DNA from: HGM04593 sp045646965
Lineage (GTDB): Bacteria; Bacteroidota; Bacteroidia; Bacteroidales; Bacteroidaceae
Length of the DNA stretch: 64,000 bases
Direction of reading: 5' to 3'
NCBI GenBank assembly: GCA_045646965.1
Contig: JAZRLR010000014.1
Location: forward strand, 1 to 64,000
Part shown: piece by piece, positions 60,278 to 64,000 of the stretch
Layout: every line of letters starts with the position of its first letter
Numbering within the stretch: position 1 is the first letter of the stretch
Notes under the pieces: generated by a model
Database searches by the model: none
Seen by the model: the letters and a program-made list of their open reading frames with translations, nothing else
What the model was told of the DNA's origin: nothing
Program-made: the position numbers and the translations under genes

Positions 60278-62266
60278 ATGAACAGATTCCTGAACAAAAA
60301 AGTAAAACCGCAGTCACGCGCCCGTGATGGTGTCTTGCCTCGCGAACGTGGCAACGCCGTGGATTTTCTCAACGAGTGTGCTGTCTGCTGGAATGCTCTC
60401 GATGAGGCTCGCCGCAAAATGCGGCGAAGCCTCTTGTATGCCTACGGAGACCAGTGGGGCGATTATGTCCTCGATCCCGACACGCAGTCTCTTATCACCG
60501 AGGGCGAGCTGATAAAAAAGAACGGTAAGGTTCCGCTTAAAAACAATATGATTGCCCCCATCTTGAGTAATATAGACGGACAGATGCGGCAGAATCTTTT
60601 GCGTCCCGTGTGTGTGGCGCGCGACCAAAGCGAGAGCCGCGTGGGGGAGATGATGTCTATCGCCATAGAGTATGTACACGACATAAACGAAATGGAGGAG
60701 ATTGACTCCGACTGTATGCGTATGCTGCTCAACGGTGGTATGACGGCGCAGAGAGTAGAGTATGGCGTGAATCCCTCAAAAGGGCAGAAGGATGTGTGGG
60801 TATATGCGGTGAACCCTTCGCGTCTCTTTTTCAATACCAACCTCGAGGATGTGCGAATGTGGGATGTCAATTGCATAGGCGAGCTCTTCGACCTTCCCAT
60901 AGAGCAAGTAATGGCACATTTCGGTCGCACGCCGGCCGATAAAGAGCGCATACAAAACCTGTATGCCGACATACAGCCGGGAAGCGTTGTGCTGAACAGA
61001 GCTATGCAGGGCGATGAGGCCGATTCTCTTTCGTTCTACACACCGTCGCGCAGCGACCTTTGCCGTGTGATACTCGGGTGGAAATTAGAATCGCGCGACG
61101 CTTATTTGTGGAACGACAACCAGAAAGGAACGTGGGGCTATCTGGCATATGATGCGCTGTCGAAAAAACTGCTCGACGAGGAAAATGCCCGTCGCAAGGC
61201 CGAGGCTGCAAAGCAGAATATACCCGAGGATGATATTCTGCTCATAGATTATTCTTTTGCTACCGAGAGGTATTGGTACTATCGTTATATGACTCCGTGC
61301 GGCGATATTTTACAGGAGGGACGCAGCCCCTATTGGCACGGCGAGCACAATTACGTGCTGCATCTTTACCCTCTTGTGCAGGGCAGGCTTGGGAACTTTG
61401 TGGAGCAGTTTATCGACCAGCAGAGAGCGATAAACCGCACCGCAACGCTCATAGATTTTATACGCGGAACATCCTCAAAAGGTGTGCTTGTGGTCGATGA
61501 CGATGCCTTTGAGAGTATGACACGCGAGGAGGTGGTGGACGAGTATGTGCGCTACAACGGAGTGCTGTTTGTGAAGCTGAAGCCGGGGCAGAGCATCGAC
61601 GGAGTAGTGCGTCAGTACAACAGCGGTGCATCGGTGGCGGGTGACTTTGAACTGCTCAACCTGCAGTTGAAACTCATAAACGAGATTTCGGGTGTGAACT
61701 CGGCTATGCAGGGACAGGCACCTCGAGCGGGCACTCCTGCGAGCCTCTATGCGCAGCAGGTGCATAACTCGTCGCTCAACCTGAAAGGGCTTTTCGACAG
61801 TTTCCGCTCCTTCCGTCGCAGGCGCGATATAAAACTTATGAAGACGATACAGCAGTTCTACTCCGATGTGCGTTACATAGATATCGCGGGTAACGACTAC
61901 AGTGCCGAGTCGAAATGGTATAACCCCGAGAAGGTGCAGAATGCCGAGATAGACCTCACAATATCGGAGGGCTATAACACACCTGCCTACCAGATGCTTG
62001 CCAACGATTTCCTTATGGAACTCTTCAGGGCAAACGCTGTGGATGTGAAAACTATGCTCGAGAATAGTTCTTACCCATTTGCGACAAAGATTCTCGAAGC
62101 GATAAAACGCAACGAGGAGGAGATGCGTCAGGGGGCACCGATGACCGGAATATCGCCCGAGCTTCTTGCACAGATGCAGCAGGACGGGCAGCTTGTGCCC
62201 GAGAGTGCTGCGCAGCAGGCACAACCCTCGGTCGAAGTTCCTCCAGAGGAGATACCGCAGATGTAA
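60278..62266 (+). CDS. Phage portal protein, P22-like
   Basis: A protein of 662 residues with the P22-type portal pattern: LNECAVCWNALDEARRKMRR, YGDQWGDYV, NNMIAPILSNIDGQMRQN, FVEQFIDQQRAINRTATLID and a C-terminal Gln/Pro-rich tail. Twelve copies form the DNA gate at one capsid vertex and dock the terminase. It is the last gene of the right phage block, 8 bases after the giant gene; the terminase lies 28 kb away at the other end of the left block. Confidence 0.88.
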   Translation: MNRFLNKKVKPQSRARDGVLPRERGNAVDFLNECAVCWNALDEARRKMRRSLLYAYGDQWGDYVLDPDTQSLITEGELIKKNGKVPLKNNMIAPILSNIDGQMRQNLLRPVCVARDQSESRVGEMMSIAIEYVHDINEMEEIDSDCMRMLLNGGMTAQRVEYGVNPSKGQKDVWVYAVNPSRLFFNTNLEDVRMWDVNCIGELFDLPIEQVMAHFGRTPADKERIQNLYADIQPGSVVLNRAMQGDEADSLSFYTPSRSDLCRVILGWKLESRDAYLWNDNQKGTWGYLAYDALSKKLLDEENARRKAEAAKQNIPEDDILLIDYSFATERYWYYRYMTPCGDILQEGRSPYWHGEHNYVLHLYPLVQGRLGNFVEQFIDQQRAINRTATLIDFIRGTSSKGVLVVDDDAFESMTREEVVDEYVRYNGVLFVKLKPGQSIDGVVRQYNSGASVAGDFELLNLQLKLINEISGVNSAMQGQAPRAGTPASLYAQQVHNSSLNLKGLFDSFRSFRRRRDIKLMKTIQQFYSDVRYIDIAGNDYSAESKWYNPEKVQNAEIDLTISEGYNTPAYQMLANDFLMELFRANAVDVKTMLENSSYPFATKILEAIKRNEEEMRQGAPMTGISPELLAQMQQDGQLVPESAAQQAQPSVEVPPEEIPQM

Positions 62267-62399
62267 GTGTGTGACAAGGGCGTAAAAACTAACCGCCGCA
62301 GATGTTATTTTAATTGCCTTTTTTTGTTAAAACTAATATTTATATCTATCTTCGCGCAAACTTTAAGCGATAACGATATTTAAATAAAAATAAATAATT

Positions 62400-62822
62400 A
62401 TGAAAAGATTTTTTGTTCTTTCTATGATGGCGATGATGTTTGTGGCAACACTTACAACATCTTGCAGTATGCAGAGTATGACATTCAAGAACCTTGAGAA
62501 AAAAGGTTATGTGGTAGAGCAACTTACGCCTGCGCAGCAGCTCGAGGTGGCACCCCTTTTGGCGGCTTTCCCCACATTTGGTCTCACTGCCGAGGCTTAT
62601 CTTGCTTCTAACTACTCGGTTACTTATATGTATGAGGCTACCGATGCCGATTGGGCTACCTATGGTAATCTTTTGCGTGCAAACGGTTTCTCGGCTGTGG
62701 GTACAGGTTATGTAAAGGCCGACAGAGCAGCAGGTATCACATATAACGTGGCTGCAAAGAGTATCGCAACTTCAAAAAAGAAAACATATCTTCTTGTTAC
62801 ATTTACAAGCGCTGTAATGTAA
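62400..62822 (+). CDS. Small lipoprotein of unknown function
   Basis: A protein of 140 residues with a lipoprotein signal (MKRFFVLSMMAMMFVATLTT followed by SC). The mature part (FKNLEKKGYVVEQLTPAQQL, then YVKADRAAGITYNV) is not recognised. It resembles small exported Bacteroidota proteins. It lies outside the phage operon and probably marks host sequence. Confidence 0.75.
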   Translation: MKRFFVLSMMAMMFVATLTTSCSMQSMTFKNLEKKGYVVEQLTPAQQLEVAPLLAAFPTFGLTAEAYLASNYSVTYMYEATDADWATYGNLLRANGFSAVGTGYVKADRAAGITYNVAAKSIATSKKKTYLLVTFTSAVM

Positions 62823-62931
62823 TTTGTGAAAGATAACTTTTATAGATGGCTGCTCGCACAGAGTGGCCATCTGTTTGTTTTATAATATACGGAATTTTTT
62901 GCAGCATTTGCAGTGAAATGTGTTGAAAAAA

Positions 62932-63127
62932 CGCTCGTTTGTGCCTATCTTTGAGGTAAACCTCGAAGATATTCTGCACTCGCTGTAAAAAATACTGAAA
63001 CAAGTTTCGCATTTCTCGCTCGTTTGTTCGTATCTTTGAGCTTCGCTCGAAGATACTTTCACTCGCTGTGATAAATCTTCAAGCAAGCTTGATATTTCTC
63101 GCTCGTTTGTTTGTATATTTGATGTAG
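62932..63127. repeat. Tandem repeat of about 84 bp with hairpins and -7-like motifs
   Basis: Two full units and part of a third begin at 62932, 63017 and 63100 with CGCTCGTTTGT. Each full unit then has TATCTTTGAG and its inverse CTCGAAGATA around a short loop, and a second small hairpin (GAAACAAGTTTC; TCAAGCAAGCTTGA). TATCTTTG fits the -7 consensus in each, but no -33 element is at the right distance. I see no gene in 62823-63390. Confidence 0.7.
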
Positions 63128-63323
63128 TTTGATTAAGATTCTTTGAGTATCAAACCATTAAGAAGAACTTACATGAGAATGGGCAATGGATAAGAAATTG
63201 CTAACTTGTTTTATTACACTATATTCCTCATGCTTTTCAAATAACTCTTTTCTAAGTGCAAAGATACGATTTTTTCTCCAATTATTAGTAAATACTGAGA
63301 TAATCTTATCATATCTAATATAG

Positions 63324-63349
63324 AAAAGGCGGTCAATTGACCGCCTTTT
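63324..63349. terminator. Palindromic bidirectional terminator
   Basis: AAAAGGCGGTCAA pairs perfectly with TTGACCGCCTTTT. It lies downstream of the small minus-strand gene at 63391. Confidence 0.75.
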
Positions 63350-63390
63350 CTACTTAACGATTTATAGCACCTCGTTGACAAATGCCACAA

Positions 63391-63513
63391 TCAACTTCTC
63401 CTAGGAAGTTTCCTGCAATGTGTCCTGACATATTCTACTATGCCTCTGCGGAAACGAGTATAATCTCGTACGCTCACAGGTTTTAATCGTGATTTACACT
63501 TACATCTAGCCAT
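63391..63513 (-). CDS. Tiny basic protein, 40 residues
   Basis: It starts at the ATG at 63513 (MARCKCKSRLKPVSVRDYTR) and has a very basic composition. It has a minus-strand -7 element TACCTTTG (63628-63621) about 108 bases upstream and a terminator downstream, so it looks like a real unit. A longer reading of the frame runs through the structured region and is not accepted. Function unknown; nucleic-acid binding is possible. Confidence 0.45.
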   Translation of the reverse strand: MARCKCKSRLKPVSVRDYTRFRRGIVEYVRTHCRKLPRRS

Positions 63514-63620
63514 AATCAACAAGTTATTTATTAAATAATTATCACGATAATTCAAAAAGTAAAGATTATTAAGAAAAAAATATATCATTATTCCGTAACC
63601 AGAGTTCACCAAACCACAGG

Positions 63621-63650
63621 CAAAGGTAACTCGTGTTCTGTTCGTCCAAG
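63621..63650 (-). promoter_or_regulatory. Promoter of the 40-residue gene
   Basis: Minus strand CTTG (63650-63647), 18-base spacer, TACCTTTG (63628-63621). The -7 is a full match and the -33 has three of four bases. Confidence 0.5.
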
Positions 63651-63790
63651 CAAGGTCAAGCCCTGCGGGTGTCGTGGAAAAATCATCCTCGCCCCGTGGG
63701 GCTTGCGGTATTTTTCCACACAACCTTGCCCGACGAGAACACGACCTTTTAGAGCCTGTAGTTTGGGAACTCCGGCCCCGAATAGCCGGA
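63632..63790 (+). other. Highly structured leader region before the last gene
   Basis: CGTGTTCT (63632-63639) pairs with AGAACACG (63736-63743), inside which TGGAAAAAT pairs with ATTTTTCCA around a GCCCCGTGGGGC hairpin. A separate hairpin TCCGGC/GCCGGA (63771-63790) lies 22 bases before the start codon at 63813. It could be a cis-regulatory RNA, an attenuator or an element-borne transfer site. I do not recognise a known family. Confidence 0.55.
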
Positions 63791-63812
63791 CTAACAAGAA
63801 ATATATAATGTT

Positions 63813-64000
63813 ATGTCACAAGCAGTATTAAACAACAGTCAAGCAACAGGTCACACCGACCTGCTATCAGGTATCTTGAAGGTACAAGTGAGAAACGAGG
63901 AGAAGATTACGGAGCAAGACCGTATCTATTGCCAGAATCAGCAGGACGAGCTGTACAAGACGCTCGACCAGATTGCCTGGTGGTACAACATCTTCAAGAG
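63813..64000 (+). CDS. Partial gene at the window end
   Basis: An open frame from ATG 63813 to the window end (62 codons) starting MSQAVLNNSQATGHTDLLSG, with KITEQDRIYCQNQQDELYK and QIAWWYNIFK. It is polar and helical. It resembles proteins carried on Bacteroidota mobile elements in general style, but I cannot name a family. The complex leader upstream suggests regulated expression. Confidence 0.6.
   Translation, partial: MSQAVLNNSQATGHTDLLSGILKVQVRNEEKITEQDRIYCQNQQDELYKTLDQIAWWYNIFK

Overview
The window looks like a chromosomal segment of a Bacteroidales (Bacteroidota) bacterium. The evidence is: many promoters of the Bacteroidota type (TTTG-N19/20-TAnnTTTG), a BspA-type leucine-rich repeat protein with the IYNLNGQRV...KGIYIVNGKKVI tail, the phylum's usual V-ATPase gene order (E, DUF2764, A, B, D, I, K) and F-ATPase gene order (beta, epsilon, membrane protein, a, c, b, delta, alpha, gamma), a GT3-type glycogen synthase, and a compact type II-C CRISPR-Cas9 locus.

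Layout. 1-9.6 kb: end of an ECF sigma factor, BspA-like surface protein, tRNA-Arg, patatin/surface-antigen protein, small conserved genes, an M3 peptidase lipoprotein, and a queuosine-precursor transporter overlapping a radical SAM gene. 9.8-17.3 kb: V-type ATPase operon; its K subunit has the residues of a Na+ site. 17.5-24.6 kb: glycogen synthase and glucan phosphorylase, a PAQR/hemolysin III protein, murB, and an MBL-fold hydrolase. 24.6-31.2 kb: an IS256-type transposase remnant, a 16-repeat CRISPR array, cas2, cas1 and cas9 on the minus strand, and a divergent tracrRNA with a clear promoter and terminator. A near-copy of the tracrRNA anti-repeat sits in the cas9 leader.

31.6-62.3 kb is the unusual part. 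A podovirus-like structural gene set is divided into two blocks. The left block (31.8-45.1 kb) holds terminase, scaffold, major capsid, connector, holin, a u-spanin-like protein, tail nozzle and a LexA/CI-type repressor. The right block (53.6-62.3 kb) holds two small ejection-type proteins, a 1778-residue zincin-containing polyvalent protein and the portal. Between them lies the complete housekeeping F-type ATP synthase operon plus a thioredoxin-fold lipoprotein. The two blocks do not duplicate functions, together make one near-complete head/short-tail set, and share a 33-bp element just upstream of their first plus-strand genes. I see no integrase, replication gene or endolysin. This fits a rearranged prophage or a domesticated gene-transfer-agent-like particle; the sequence alone does not decide.

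Regulation: 16-bp operator-like palindromes (TAGCC-N6-GGCTA type) lie in front of the repressor gene and in the divergent control region of the terminase/capsid block, abutting -7 elements. The repressor has an Ala-Gly cleavage site and a Ser/Lys dyad, so release by DNA damage is plausible. A minus-strand small RNA with a consensus promoter and terminator lies just beyond the terminase gene. The right edge (62.4-64 kb) holds a small lipoprotein, short tandem repeats with hairpins, a 40-residue basic protein, and a highly structured leader before a gene cut by the window end.
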